Assembly: GCA_964615095.1 (NCBI GenBank)
Contig: CAZTPX010000007.1
Location: 69,684 to 133,683, forward strand
Direction of reading: 5' to 3'
Length of the DNA: 64,000 nucleotides
Origin: JANXQG01 sp964615095
Lineage (GTDB): Bacteria; Planctomycetota; Planctomycetia; Pirellulales; Thermoguttaceae
The notes below the pieces were generated by a model. It did no database searches, was not told the DNA's origin, and saw only the letters and a list, made by a program, of their open reading frames with translations. This document shows, piece by piece, positions 17,826 through 25,897 of the stretch. How positions within the stretch are numbered: the stretch's first letter is position 1; each line of letters begins with the position of its first letter. Made by a program: the position numbers and the translations under genes.

Positions 17826-18320
17826 ATGGATGCAAAAAAGCTGTTTGGAAACGTCGCGTGGATTAGCAAGGACGGCGATCTCGATCTTACCAAGTTCCCT
17901 ATCGACGGCACTTTGAAGCAGGCCATTTCGGGCGACATGGAACAGTTCCGATCAGGCGTAAACACGCTCCGTGCCATGCACAGTCACGGGCGAGATGAAG
18001 CGGGCATTTTCCTCGTGGGCCTCTTGGTGGCGTGCGACGAGAACTTAGATCGGCGTAGCCTGATAGTCGAGGCTTTGCAGGGCGTGAACACGAAGGCGTG
18101 CGCCGACCTGCTCTTTGCCGAACTGAAACGGGTGAAAAGTTCGAACACCACGCGGCGGTATTTGGCGGCGGTCATCAAGGTACTGGCATCGATGCCCACG
18201 AACCTTGTTCAAGAGGGATTCACGTTGCTAGCGAACGACACGTCGTTTTCGTACAAGATGCGGACTAAGTTCGAGGAAGCGATTGTTGAAAGCCGTCATT
18301 GCGAGGAAGAGTGGTTTTGA
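17826..18320 (+). CDS. Hypothetical helical-repeat protein
   Basis: A 164-residue soluble protein from the ATG at 17826, with a GGAG about 10 bases upstream. It has no signal peptide. The body is mostly amphipathic helices ('LDRRSLIVEALQGVNTKACADLL', broken here for length at 'FAELKRV', then 'RRYLAAVIKVLASMP'), consistent with a HEAT-like fold, but I do not recognise the family. The open frame is intact despite lying in a decayed region. A second, truncated reading frame starting 33 bases downstream could be its former operon partner. Confidence 0.6.
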   Translation: MDAKKLFGNVAWISKDGDLDLTKFPIDGTLKQAISGDMEQFRSGVNTLRAMHSHGRDEAGIFLVGLLVACDENLDRRSLIVEALQGVNTKACADLLFAELKRVKSSNTTRRYLAAVIKVLASMPTNLVQEGFTLLANDTSFSYKMRTKFEEAIVESRHCEEEWF

Positions 18321-18353
18321 GCCGAGTACAAATGACGATCCGTTGTGACACCT

Positions 18354-18488
18354 ATGCGACTTTCCGAAGATAAGATCAAGGCGGGCATCCTCCACCCTGA
18401 CCGCGACGTGCGGGATGCGGCGGCAATGTACTTTTCCAGGTCGGCTTGCCGGTCGAGGTCTGCCGCGTTAGCGGCACGATGTGAATAG
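18354..18488 (+). pseudogene. Truncated HEAT-like gene, N-terminus only
   Basis: From the ATG at 18354 the first ~29 codons ('MRLSEDKIKAGILHPDRDVR' then 'DAAAMYFS') look like the opening of a HEAT-repeat protein. The frame then runs into repeat DNA (GCCGCGTTAGCGGC and the adjacent inverted repeat) and stops at 18488. It looks truncated by the repeat. Confidence 0.5.
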
Positions 18489-18718
18489 CCGCGGGTGGAG
18501 CGCAGCGCAACCCGCGGTTATGATATGCCAATGCGATCTCAGCCGCGTTAGCGGCGACACATTCCCTGCTCGATGAATATCGGCGATTGCTCCGTGAAAA
18601 CAGCGTTCCGTACAGCGAGCCATACCGCGCGTGAACCCTGTCGTGCCACTACGTGGCACACCCAACCAAATGAATCTGACTCCGCGAGTTGCGCTGCGCT
18701 CCACTCGCGGCTATTCAC
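18481..18718. repeat. 37-base inverted repeat pair, about 160 bases apart
   Basis: Bases 18481-18517 and 18682-18718 are inverted copies (two mismatches) of an element that starts GTGAATAGCCGCG and contains a short palindrome around GAGCGCAGCGCAAC. Further small palindromes (CCGCGTTAGCGG, GACCGCTACGCGGTC) lie inside and beside it. No transposase is encoded between the arms. Confidence 0.85.
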
Positions 18719-18897
18719 AGGTGACCGCTACGCGGTCGCAAGCCTGACCTTGCCGCCCGTACTTGAACTCCCGCGTTGTACGGCGACCGTCGGCGAAATG
18801 CCGGCTAGGTCTTGCACCGCATCCCGTACCCCACGCATGTGCCGGTTGCACCGCATTCGGCTCACCCCAGCCACCCGGCGTTCGCGGGGCGGAGATG

Positions 18898-18988
18898 GGC
18901 AATGTCGCACAGCCGCACGACGCGCGTGTTCTGCTGGAGCATTTCGCACGGCGCCTCCTCGGCCAAGCGGACGGAGATCTACTGCCCC
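18898..18988 (-). pseudogene. dnaA fragment (partial duplicate)
   Basis: These 91 bases match 20277-20367 inside the intact dnaA with about six differences. Read in the dnaA frame on the minus strand it gives 'ISVRLAEEA' and 'QQNTRVVRLCDIA', preceded by two in-frame stops (around 18984 and 19025). Sequence on either side is not alignable to dnaA by eye, so this is a short captured segment rather than a whole gene copy. Confidence 0.85.
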
Positions 18989-19080
18989 CTGGCCCAGGTC
19001 ACCTCCTTCACGACGGCCTATATCGCCTGATCGAGACCCAGGGCGATTTTGTCAACGGCAGCCCTTAGCCCCGATGCCCC

Positions 19081-19560
19081 TCATTCAGGAGGTAGGCTCG
19101 GGGTAACGGAGTTAGACGCCGGAGAAATACGCAGAGCGGCCAGAATCTCCAGTGGCGGACAAATGCGGAAATGGGTCTCGAAGCTGGCAGACAGATCCAA
19201 TAGGTGGCGGTCGTAGCTGACCAAGTGCGAGGCCAGGCCGTTCCAAGCACAGAGGAGGAAGGCAATGTCGTCGGCGTCGGCAGGGTAGTGGGGCAAATGA
19301 AAAAACTCAATTTCCACGGCCTCGCCCAAGGCCGAGATCAATCCGATGAAGGCGACTGCGTCCGCGCGTTCCGCACTCAACGCCAACAATTTCTCCGCAT
19401 ACTCGTGCAACGTATCCCGCGAAAACAACAGCGTAAACTCGTTGGCCTGCCAACGGTCGATCAGTTCGCGGTTTGGGCTGTCCGGATGCGACGAGCGACT
19501 TGCGGCGATGAGCACATTGCTGTCGAGCACGGCACGAAAGGCCGGCGGACTACTGGCCAT
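19081..19560 (-). CDS. PIN-domain toxin
   Basis: A 159-residue protein beginning 'AVLDSNVLIAA', the first acidic residue of a PIN nuclease, with 'DTLHEYAEKLL', 'YPADADDIAFLLCA' (paired Asp) and 'LVSYDRHLLDL' supplying the remaining acidic ligands. It is of the COG1569 'PIN family toxin' type, expected to cleave RNA. The start overlaps the 3' end of the upstream antitoxin gene by 11 bases, typical of type II toxin-antitoxin pairs. All active-site positions seem intact. Confidence 0.82.
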   Translation of the reverse strand: MASSPPAFRAVLDSNVLIAASRSSHPDSPNRELIDRWQANEFTLLFSRDTLHEYAEKLLALSAERADAVAFIGLISALGEAVEIEFFHLPHYPADADDIAFLLCAWNGLASHLVSYDRHLLDLSASFETHFRICPPLEILAALRISPASNSVTPSLPPE

Positions 19561-19804
19561 GTGAGAGTCTCTCGGTCAACGACCGCAAACGGGCAAAAAG
19601 CGTGGCACGATCCGCCTCCGCAGCGCGTAAAGCCGCGCCTTCGCGGAGTCCTTCCTCGACGACCGCCGCGACTTCGGACTTCGCCCGCCGCCTCCGCCAT
19701 TGTTCCAAGTCAAACTGGTCGTTAATAAAGCGCTCCAAGCGAGCGGAAAAATCAGGAATTTCCCGGGCCTTCGCTTCTGCTTCGGGACTAACGCTGATGC
19801 GCAT
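19550..19804 (-). CDS. Antitoxin of PIN toxin-antitoxin pair
   Basis: An 84-residue protein with an N-terminal beta strand ('MRISVSPEAEAKAREIP') and a long charged helix ('RRRRAKSEVAAVVEEGLREG'), as in small DNA-binding antitoxins that neutralise and autoregulate. It overlaps the toxin start by 11 bases. The family is assigned from context plus this architecture; I do not recognise an exact Pfam match. Confidence 0.7.
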   Translation of the reverse strand: MRISVSPEAEAKAREIPDFSARLERFINDQFDLEQWRRRRAKSEVAAVVEEGLREGAALRAAEADRATLFARLRSLTERLSHGQ

Positions 19805-19982
19805 GACATACTCCTCGTCGAATGACTCTCCATTCCAATTCTACCGCTACCACATGCATTTTCCAACTCGTCCGCTGTCGCTCTCCGCTACGAGCTTGAT
19901 TCTGAATGGACTGCATCGCGTCAGATGGTCTCAACTCACAAGCCGCCACGTTCGCGCAGACCAGTCCACCTACCGCAAGCAC

Positions 19983-21482
19983 CTAACCGGCCGTCAGGTG
20001 CCGCTCGACGCGGCGGACGGCCTCGTCGATCTTCCATGTCTGCTCGGGCAGGCAGAGCGGTTCGTCATGGGCCATCCACTGGTCTACCCGCTTCTGGGCG
20101 GAAATCACCGTGCTATGGCTGCGGCGACCAAAAAAAGAGCCGATCTCGCTCAAGGCGGCCCGTGTGTGTTTCCGCGCTAGCCACATGGCCAGCATCCGCG
20201 GCTGGCTGACGCGGCGGGTCTTGCCGTCGGACTGCAAGGTCTGGGGCTCGAGACCGAAGACCTCGCAAACCGCCTTGGCAATGTCGCACAGCCGCACGAC
20301 GCGCGTGTTCTGCTGGATCATTTCGCCCAGCGCCTCCTCGGCCAAGCGGACCGAGAGCTTCTGCCCCGTGGCCGCGCTGGTGGCCTGCAAGCGGCAAATG
20401 GCCCCGGAGAGCTCGCGGGCGTGGCCCGTCAACCGCGCGGCAATGAAGCGTTGCACGTCCGGGGGCAATTCGATCCCCATGCGGCTCGACAGGTGCTCGA
20501 CAATGCCCAGCCGCGTGGTGTAATCGGGCGGCTCGATGCGGCAGACCATGCCGCCGGTAAGGCGCGTGATCAGTTCCGGCATGAAGTCGCTCAATTCGGC
20601 TGGCGGCCGATCCGCGGCAAAGACCAACTGCCGGCCGTCGCGCAGCAGCGTGTCGACCGTGTGCAATAACTCCACCTGGGTGGCCCGTTTCCCCGCCAGG
20701 AAGTGTAAATCATCGAGGACCAGCACGTTGACCCCGCGATACTTTCGGCGAAAGACAGGCAGGCCGTTTCCCCGCAGGGCCTCCAGGAATTGGCTGGTGA
20801 ACTGCTCGGCGGAGAGATAGACTGTCGCCGTGGCCCGGCCCGCCTTCCGCTGGGCCGACCAGATTCCTTCCAGAAGATGCGTCTTGCCGACGCTCGTGGG
20901 GCCATGCAGAAACAGCGGCGTGATCTGTCCCGGGTTGCCGGCGACCATCTCGGCGGAATACATGGCCAGGCGATTGTTGGCGCCGACTACGTAGGTCGAG
21001 AGGGAAGCAAATTTCCGCGGCGAGAAGGCGGGGGTGGGCGACGACCCCACCTGTTTGGCCACAGCGCAGGTGCGGGCCGCTTCGCCCACTTCCGCACTTC
21101 TCGCCGCGTCGTGCTTGCTCTTGCCGTTGAAGGAAACCATCGCTTCTGCACCTGCTTGTGTCGACGGTTGACAGCCGGCCAGCTTGCCGGGTGGGCCAGC
21201 CATCGAATCGGTCCCGCCGCCGTTTGCGGCGGGAAGGTCAACTTGGAACTCCAACGCGGGGCACTGGCCGAGGACTGCCAGGCAGACCTCCTCCAGCGGC
21301 GTGCGGAAGTTCGCGCGAATCCAATCGAGAAAGAACTGATTCGGCGCCCCGATCGTGAGGACGCGGCCGTCCCACGCGATTCGCGTGCGCGGTCCGAACC
21401 ACAGTCCGAATCGTTCTTTTCCGACCCTGTCGGCTAATGCGGTTAGCAACGCCGACACGATTTCCATATCGTCCTTGGTCAA
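19983..21482 (-). CDS. dnaA: Chromosomal replication initiator DnaA
   Basis: A 499-residue AAA+ protein that recognises DnaA boxes and opens the origin. The N-terminal helicase-loading domain is followed by a variable linker (about residues 85-150). Walker A is 'GPTSVGKTH' at about 194-202, Walker B is 'VLVLDDLHFLAGK' near 253-265, and the arginine-finger region is 'ITRLTGGMVCRIEPPD'. The C-terminal helix-turn-helix has 'EIGSFFGRRSHSTVISAQKRV' split around 'HSTV'; the canonical 'GGRDHTTV' is altered at several positions. dnaN is not adjacent. A short piece of this gene is duplicated at 18898-18988. Confidence 0.95.
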   Translation of the reverse strand: MTKDDMEIVSALLTALADRVGKERFGLWFGPRTRIAWDGRVLTIGAPNQFFLDWIRANFRTPLEEVCLAVLGQCPALEFQVDLPAANGGGTDSMAGPPGKLAGCQPSTQAGAEAMVSFNGKSKHDAARSAEVGEAARTCAVAKQVGSSPTPAFSPRKFASLSTYVVGANNRLAMYSAEMVAGNPGQITPLFLHGPTSVGKTHLLEGIWSAQRKAGRATATVYLSAEQFTSQFLEALRGNGLPVFRRKYRGVNVLVLDDLHFLAGKRATQVELLHTVDTLLRDGRQLVFAADRPPAELSDFMPELITRLTGGMVCRIEPPDYTTRLGIVEHLSSRMGIELPPDVQRFIAARLTGHARELSGAICRLQATSAATGQKLSVRLAEEALGEMIQQNTRVVRLCDIAKAVCEVFGLEPQTLQSDGKTRRVSQPRMLAMWLARKHTRAALSEIGSFFGRRSHSTVISAQKRVDQWMAHDEPLCLPEQTWKIDEAVRRVERHLTAG

Positions 21483-22085
21483 TTCCGTGTCACCCCGGCG
21501 CGCGCCCTACCCGTATGGCTGAGTCGGCGCACGGGTCGTGTCGCTTCGTCAAACCGAATGGGAAGAGCGCACTTGGCTGTGCGACGGCATAATGCCGTCA
21601 TCGTTCCTGTTTTCCCGAAAAGGCGGGCGACTTTCCCAGGCTTCCACGGCCGGCGGAAGAACATCCGCGGGATGCCGCGCAGCACAGGGCGGACAGTACT
21701 CTGAACCGCCGGAAATGATCAGTCTTCGGCAGATGCCGTGCGGATCACTCCGGCCGCGCAAAGCACGGCCGACCGTCCCGTGCCGTTTTCGTAAATGTCG
21801 TCCGTCTTTTCGGGCCTCCAATTGCGTCACTCGTCTGCCTGATTCTAGCGTTGCTTGCGTTGCTGTCAAAGGTCTCGCCACGCCGGTTAGACGCGAATTA
21901 AATTTTTCTCGACCAGTCGCGCCAGTTTCCGCGAAAATCGTGGTCTTAGCGGATGCGACACTCGTTTCTTGTACCCGCGTTTCGGCAACATCGCCCGCGT
22001 GGAAAAACTGTTCAACGGCCTGCTCCCCACCCGCGTTCTACCCAAGGAAATAGGGGCATCGCGAGAACTCCGCCCGTTAAACGTA
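21483..22085. other. Gene-free stretch upstream of dnaA
   Basis: Frames here are short and lack coding character. I looked for TTATCCACA-type DnaA boxes and an AT-rich unwinding element and saw neither, so there is no support for an origin at this place. It presumably holds the dnaA promoter. Confidence 0.5.
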
Positions 22086-23042
22086 TTAGGAAAGTGTTTT
22101 TCCCTCAAGACCCGTCGATCCAGTTTCGTCGAGAATCCGGATATAAACCGTCGTCCGGTCCCATGCCCGAAATCCGGCCGTCGCGTACATCCGCAGGGCG
22201 GGCTCGTTCGCCGCGTCCACTCCTAGCACCAGACGTTTGCCAAGCGATTGTCGGCAAAGCCATTGCGCATGGCGCACAATCTCCACGCCCCGGCCCCGGC
22301 CCCGCGCCGCGGGCAAGATCCCCATGTAAATCAGCTCCCAGGTCGCATGTTCCGGGTAATCGGTCAAGATCAAGCAGCCGATCTCCTCGCCCTGATGGCG
22401 GACGATGAGCCACCGCTCGGGGGCGAAGCAACCGGAGGCCCGATAGCCCTGCAGCACGTCGTCGGTGTTGCGGACTCCATTGACGACCGGACAATCCAAG
22501 CTGTCCTCGTAGGTCGCCTCGACAAGTTGGGCAAACCGCGCATGGAGCGTGTCGACGTAAGGTTGGAATTGCAGCTCGGCACAAGGCGGGCCGGAAGGGA
22601 ATTGATCGGCCAGGCAAACCAGGTAAAGCAGATCGGACACGCGCTGAAAACCAGCGTCCACGAGCAATTGCACATCGGTTCCCGCATCGGGGGGCAAGAG
22701 GCACTGGACCATGCGAATGGCCGGTCTGGGCAGATCGTCAATGCCTTGGAAGAGCAGTTGCCGGGCCGTCTCTAGCGGCTCTCCGGCCACAAGACGGGGC
22801 AGCCAGACGGCGGCGGTCCGCCCCGGTTGCGTCTGGATGAGGATCGCTCCAGTCAATACCTCGCCGCGGAAGGCCCCCAAAACCCGGTAGCCGGACAAGG
22901 GTTGCCGTTGGACCGAGGTCCGCAGCGCGGCCACTTGCTGGTCGAACTGCGCCGGTTCCAGCGCTTGCAAACAGAGCCGTAGCCCGAGATCCTCCTGGTT
23001 TGGCGGAATCTGGGCAATGCGTGGGGGGGCAAGGCGGGACAT
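22086..23042 (-). CDS. GNAT-family N-acetyltransferase
   Basis: About 318 residues from the ATG at 23042; an upstream ATG at 23090 would add 16 residues but overlaps the divergent promoter. The C-terminal half is a GNAT domain with the acetyl-CoA pyrophosphate loop 'ILPAARGRGRGVEIV' and the 'NEPALRMYATAGFRAWDR' motif. The N-terminal half is a degenerate second GNAT-like domain. Substrate is unknown. It is transcribed divergently from the PDZ gene. Confidence 0.8.
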   Translation of the reverse strand: MSRLAPPRIAQIPPNQEDLGLRLCLQALEPAQFDQQVAALRTSVQRQPLSGYRVLGAFRGEVLTGAILIQTQPGRTAAVWLPRLVAGEPLETARQLLFQGIDDLPRPAIRMVQCLLPPDAGTDVQLLVDAGFQRVSDLLYLVCLADQFPSGPPCAELQFQPYVDTLHARFAQLVEATYEDSLDCPVVNGVRNTDDVLQGYRASGCFAPERWLIVRHQGEEIGCLILTDYPEHATWELIYMGILPAARGRGRGVEIVRHAQWLCRQSLGKRLVLGVDAANEPALRMYATAGFRAWDRTTVYIRILDETGSTGLEGKTLS

Positions 23043-23064
23043 GGAGTGCGGTGCGGCAGGATTC

Positions 23065-23103
23065 TGGTATAATTCAACAGTTCCTTTCATCGTATGCTAC
23101 AAT
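23065..23103 (+). promoter_or_regulatory. Two extended -10 elements upstream of PDZ gene
   Basis: TGGTATAAT (23065-23073) and TGCTACAAT (23095-23103) both fit TGN-TATAAT-type promoters reading towards the ATG at 23131. No clear -35 boxes are present. Confidence 0.4.
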
Positions 23104-23130
23104 TGACCCTTCTGCAAAGGTCGGTGGGAC

Positions 23131-23802
23131 ATGAAAAAGATTTGGACTATTGGGATCGTGGTTTTGTTGGCGGCGGAACTGGGCACTACGTCGCCCCTGG
23201 CCGCACAGAGTGAGTTGGACCGGCTGGAATCGGGGATTCGCGCTGCCAACGGTCCGGCAGTAAGGACGGCTGCGGCCATCCCGCGGGTTTATCTTGGCGC
23301 GAGGGCCGACAACGATGTCGGTGGCGCGCGGGTGTTGAGCGTTGCCACCGGCGGACCGGCCGATCGCGCCGGTCTTCAGGCCAGAGATCTGGTGGTCGGC
23401 GCGGCGGGCCGCAAGATCCGCTCGATCGAGGAACTCTCGACTATTCTGGGCGGTTTCAAACCGGGCGACCGCCTGGCACTTGAATTGCTCCGCGGAAATC
23501 AGCCGCTGAAGATTGACATCATCCTGGCCGCGGCTCCGGGCGCGTCGTCTCCGCCCCTCCCCGGCACGGGACGAACGGAAGCCATTCCGCCGCCGCCGGG
23601 CGAGGCGCCGCTTTTGCCGGCGCCGGCCGATGTGCCGCTGACGTCGCCCTCGGATGGGCCTGCCTTCGGCCCGCCCGCCACGCAGCCGGTTGCTCCCAAT
23701 AGCGCACAGGCCCAGATCGAGGATCTTCGCCGGCGCGTTGATCAGTTAGAGCGAAGAGTATTGGAGTTGGAGCGGGCGTTGAAGGAGTCGCAGAAGAAGT
23801 AA
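23131..23802 (+). CDS. Secreted PDZ-domain protein
   Basis: A 223-residue protein with a signal peptide ('IVVLLAAELGTTSPLAAQ'). Residues ~55-130 form one PDZ domain ('GGARVLSVATGGPADRAGL' then 'DLVVGAAGRKIRS'). A Pro-rich linker follows, and the last ~30 residues are a coiled coil ('RRRVDQLERRVLELERAL'). There is no protease domain, so it is probably an adaptor in the periplasm. Its stop codon abuts the stop of the convergent nnrE gene with no spacer. Confidence 0.85.
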   Translation: MKKIWTIGIVVLLAAELGTTSPLAAQSELDRLESGIRAANGPAVRTAAAIPRVYLGARADNDVGGARVLSVATGGPADRAGLQARDLVVGAAGRKIRSIEELSTILGGFKPGDRLALELLRGNQPLKIDIILAAAPGASSPPLPGTGRTEAIPPPPGEAPLLPAPADVPLTSPSDGPAFGPPATQPVAPNSAQAQIEDLRRRVDQLERRVLELERALKESQKK

Positions 23803-24495
23803 CTACCGGCCGCCCACGATTTCTTCCACCAACTGCCGCGGCGCGCCGATGTCGAGGACATGCACGCGGCCGGTAAACTGCTCCACGCCGCGTGCCATGA
23901 AGCCGTGTTTCATGGCCACGAACGTGCATGTCTCGTCGGCCCGAATCGTGTGCTGGGCAGCCATGCCCGTATCGCAGTCCAGGCCGCTGGGCAAATCGAC
24001 CGCCAACCGTTTCGCCGCCGTCGCGTTAAGTTGATCGATGACCTCGTCCAATGGCGGCCGGGGTTCACCTCTGGCGCCGGTGCCCAGCAGGGCGTCGACG
24101 ATCCAGTCCATTCCCTCCAGTTGTACCGCCAGGCGGGCGGCATCGTGGCGGTTGCCGAACAGCTCGATCGGCACTTGGGCTTGGCGGAGGATCTTGAAAT
24201 TCGCTTCCGCGTCGCCAGTCAATTCGGCTGGTTCGGCCCATACGAGTACACGGACCTCATGCCCGCGCAGATCGAGGTGCCGGGCGATCACGAACCCGTC
24301 GCCGGCATTGTTGCCTTTGCCGCAGCAGATCGCGACACGCAGACGGCTGCCGGACTCCGGTCTGGCAACGTTGCAGAGGACATCCACAGTGCCCCGCCCG
24401 GCGTTTTCCATGAGGACCAGGCCGGTCATGCCATATTGCTCGATCGCCCGGCGGTCGACCTCGCGAGATTGTTGCCGCGTGATAGTGGGGGGCAT
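23803..24495 (-). CDS. nnrE: NAD(P)H-hydrate epimerase
   Basis: A 230-residue YjeF_N-domain protein that epimerises damaged R-NAD(P)HX to the S form for repair. The motifs 'CGKGNNAGDGFVIAR', 'DALLGTGARGEPR' and 'AVDLPSGLDCDTG' are all present. It is a stand-alone epimerase; the NAD(P)HX dehydratase domain often fused to it is absent and not encoded nearby. Confidence 0.92.
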   Translation of the reverse strand: MPPTITRQQSREVDRRAIEQYGMTGLVLMENAGRGTVDVLCNVARPESGSRLRVAICCGKGNNAGDGFVIARHLDLRGHEVRVLVWAEPAELTGDAEANFKILRQAQVPIELFGNRHDAARLAVQLEGMDWIVDALLGTGARGEPRPPLDEVIDQLNATAAKRLAVDLPSGLDCDTGMAAQHTIRADETCTFVAMKHGFMARGVEQFTGRVHVLDIGAPRQLVEEIVGGR

Positions 24496-24578
24496 GCCAA
24501 CTGGTCACCTTTCGGGAAAGACGGTAGAATACTGCAATCATAATCACTTGGACTGGGCGATTGAAAGGGCCACACCTG

Positions 24579-24806
24579 ATGCCGATTTACGAATACACCT
24601 GCAAGGATTGCGGTAGCGATTTTGAACTCTTGATCCGGGGGGCGGAAAAACCTGTCTGCCCCTCCTGTGGCAAAACTCATCTGGCCAAGTCATTTAGTGT
24701 GCCAGCGGCCCATTCCGCCAGCGAAACGAAAGAGCTCCCCTGTGGTTCCCCCGGCTGTGGCATGGCCCACCAGTGCGGCGGCGGCATGTGCGGATTAGGG
24801 CATTGA
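24579..24806 (+). CDS. FmdB-family zinc ribbon protein
   Basis: A 75-residue protein starting 'MPIYEYTCKDCGSDFELL' with a second knuckle 'CPSCGKTHL', forming a four-Cys zinc ribbon typical of FmdB/CxxC regulatory proteins. The tail is Cys/Gly/His-rich ('CGSPGCGMAHQCGGGMC') and may bind metal. The start at 24579 is chosen because the family always opens at this Met. It overlaps an upstream extension of the etfB frame, which I reject. Confidence 0.85.
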   Translation: MPIYEYTCKDCGSDFELLIRGAEKPVCPSCGKTHLAKSFSVPAAHSASETKELPCGSPGCGMAHQCGGGMCGLGH

Positions 24807-24904
24807 CGCCCAGCTTTCGTACCTTGACCGATCCGGCTAGCTTTGGTAAGTTCTATGGCTTTACTCCCTATTCCCGCCCGTTTTCCCTGGGGGAAGATGC
24901 TACA

Positions 24905-25819
24905 GTGCCATACGACAGTATAGTTTGTGTCAAACAAGTGCCGGACACGGCCAACATCACGGCCGAGGCCATGAAGGAAGACGGCACGGTCAATCGGGCC
25001 GCGCTTCCCGCGATTTTCAACCCGGAAGATCTTCATGCCCTGGAAACGGCGTTGGAGGTCCGCGACCTCTATGGCGGCACGGTCACTGTGTTGACCATGG
25101 GCCCGCCCAAGGCGGCCGAGGTGCTCCGCGAGTGCCTCTATCGCGGGGCCGACAGGGCTATCCTGCTCACCGATCGCCGCGCGGCGGCCAGCGACACGCT
25201 GGCCACCAGCTATATCTTGGCCCAGGCGATCCGCACCATCGGCCGCTACGACTTCGTCTTCTGCGGCCGCCAGGCGATTGATGGCGACACGGCCCAGGTG
25301 GGGCCGCAATGTGCCGAAAAACTGGGGGTTACGCAGATAACCTACCTGGAAAAACTGGTTAGCCTGGAAGACCATCGGGTGCAGATCCGCCGCAATTTTG
25401 GCCACGGTTGGGAGATCGTCGAAGCGTCGTTGCCGGTGCTGGTTACGGTTATCGAGACGGCCAACGAGCCCCGCCCGCCCGCCGCCCGTCGCGTCATGCG
25501 GCTGAAGCGTGCCCGCGTGCCCGCCGAAGTATTGGGCGAAACCAAAGAGGCGATGCCCAACGCCGCGGAAGAGGCTGTGGCGGCGGAAGCCCAGGCCCGC
25601 ATCGAGGCCCTGCGGCAAAAGGATCTGCTCCTGGAGCAATGGGACTTGGACCGCATCGGCGCGGACCTCAATCGCTGTGGCCTGGCCGGTTCGCCGACCA
25701 AGGTCTTCCGCATCCAGTCGATCGTCTTGACCAAGTCGGGTTACACCGAGATTCCGGCCACGCAAGAGGGCGTGAAACAACTGGTCCACGAACTGGTCAT
25801 CGAGCATACCTTGGGTTAA
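24905..25819 (+). CDS. etfB: Electron transfer flavoprotein, beta subunit
   Basis: Product of 304 residues from a GTG at 24905, with GGGGAAG upstream. The opening 'VPYDSIVCVKQVPDTANI' and the later 'AIDGDTAQVGPQ' are EtfB signatures. With EtfA it passes electrons from acyl-CoA dehydrogenases to the quinone pool. The frame extends upstream to 24773 inside FmdB but that part is not homologous. It is the first gene of etfB-etfA-acyl-CoA dehydrogenase; a palindromic repeat separates it from etfA. Confidence 0.92.
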   Translation: MPYDSIVCVKQVPDTANITAEAMKEDGTVNRAALPAIFNPEDLHALETALEVRDLYGGTVTVLTMGPPKAAEVLRECLYRGADRAILLTDRRAAASDTLATSYILAQAIRTIGRYDFVFCGRQAIDGDTAQVGPQCAEKLGVTQITYLEKLVSLEDHRVQIRRNFGHGWEIVEASLPVLVTVIETANEPRPPAARRVMRLKRARVPAEVLGETKEAMPNAAEEAVAAEAQARIEALRQKDLLLEQWDLDRIGADLNRCGLAGSPTKVFRIQSIVLTKSGYTEIPATQEGVKQLVHELVIEHTLG

Positions 25820-25825
25820 GAAATC

Positions 25826-25883
25826 GTATTAGGCACACTCCGTGTGCCGTAAATCTGGACGGCACACGGAGTGTGCCTAATAC
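25826..25883. repeat. Palindromic interspersed repeat, copy 2 (perfect arms)
   Basis: Perfect 24-base arms (25826-25849 and 25860-25883) around a 10-base spacer, containing the GGCACACTCCGTGTGCC core. It lies between etfB and etfA, inside the presumed operon. Confidence 0.93.
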
Positions 25884-25897
25884 ATTGCGAGAGTATT

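Noticed and set aside
21483..22085. Possible replication origin beside dnaA
   Set aside because: No DnaA-box cluster or AT-rich element seen, and dnaN/recF/gyrB are absent.
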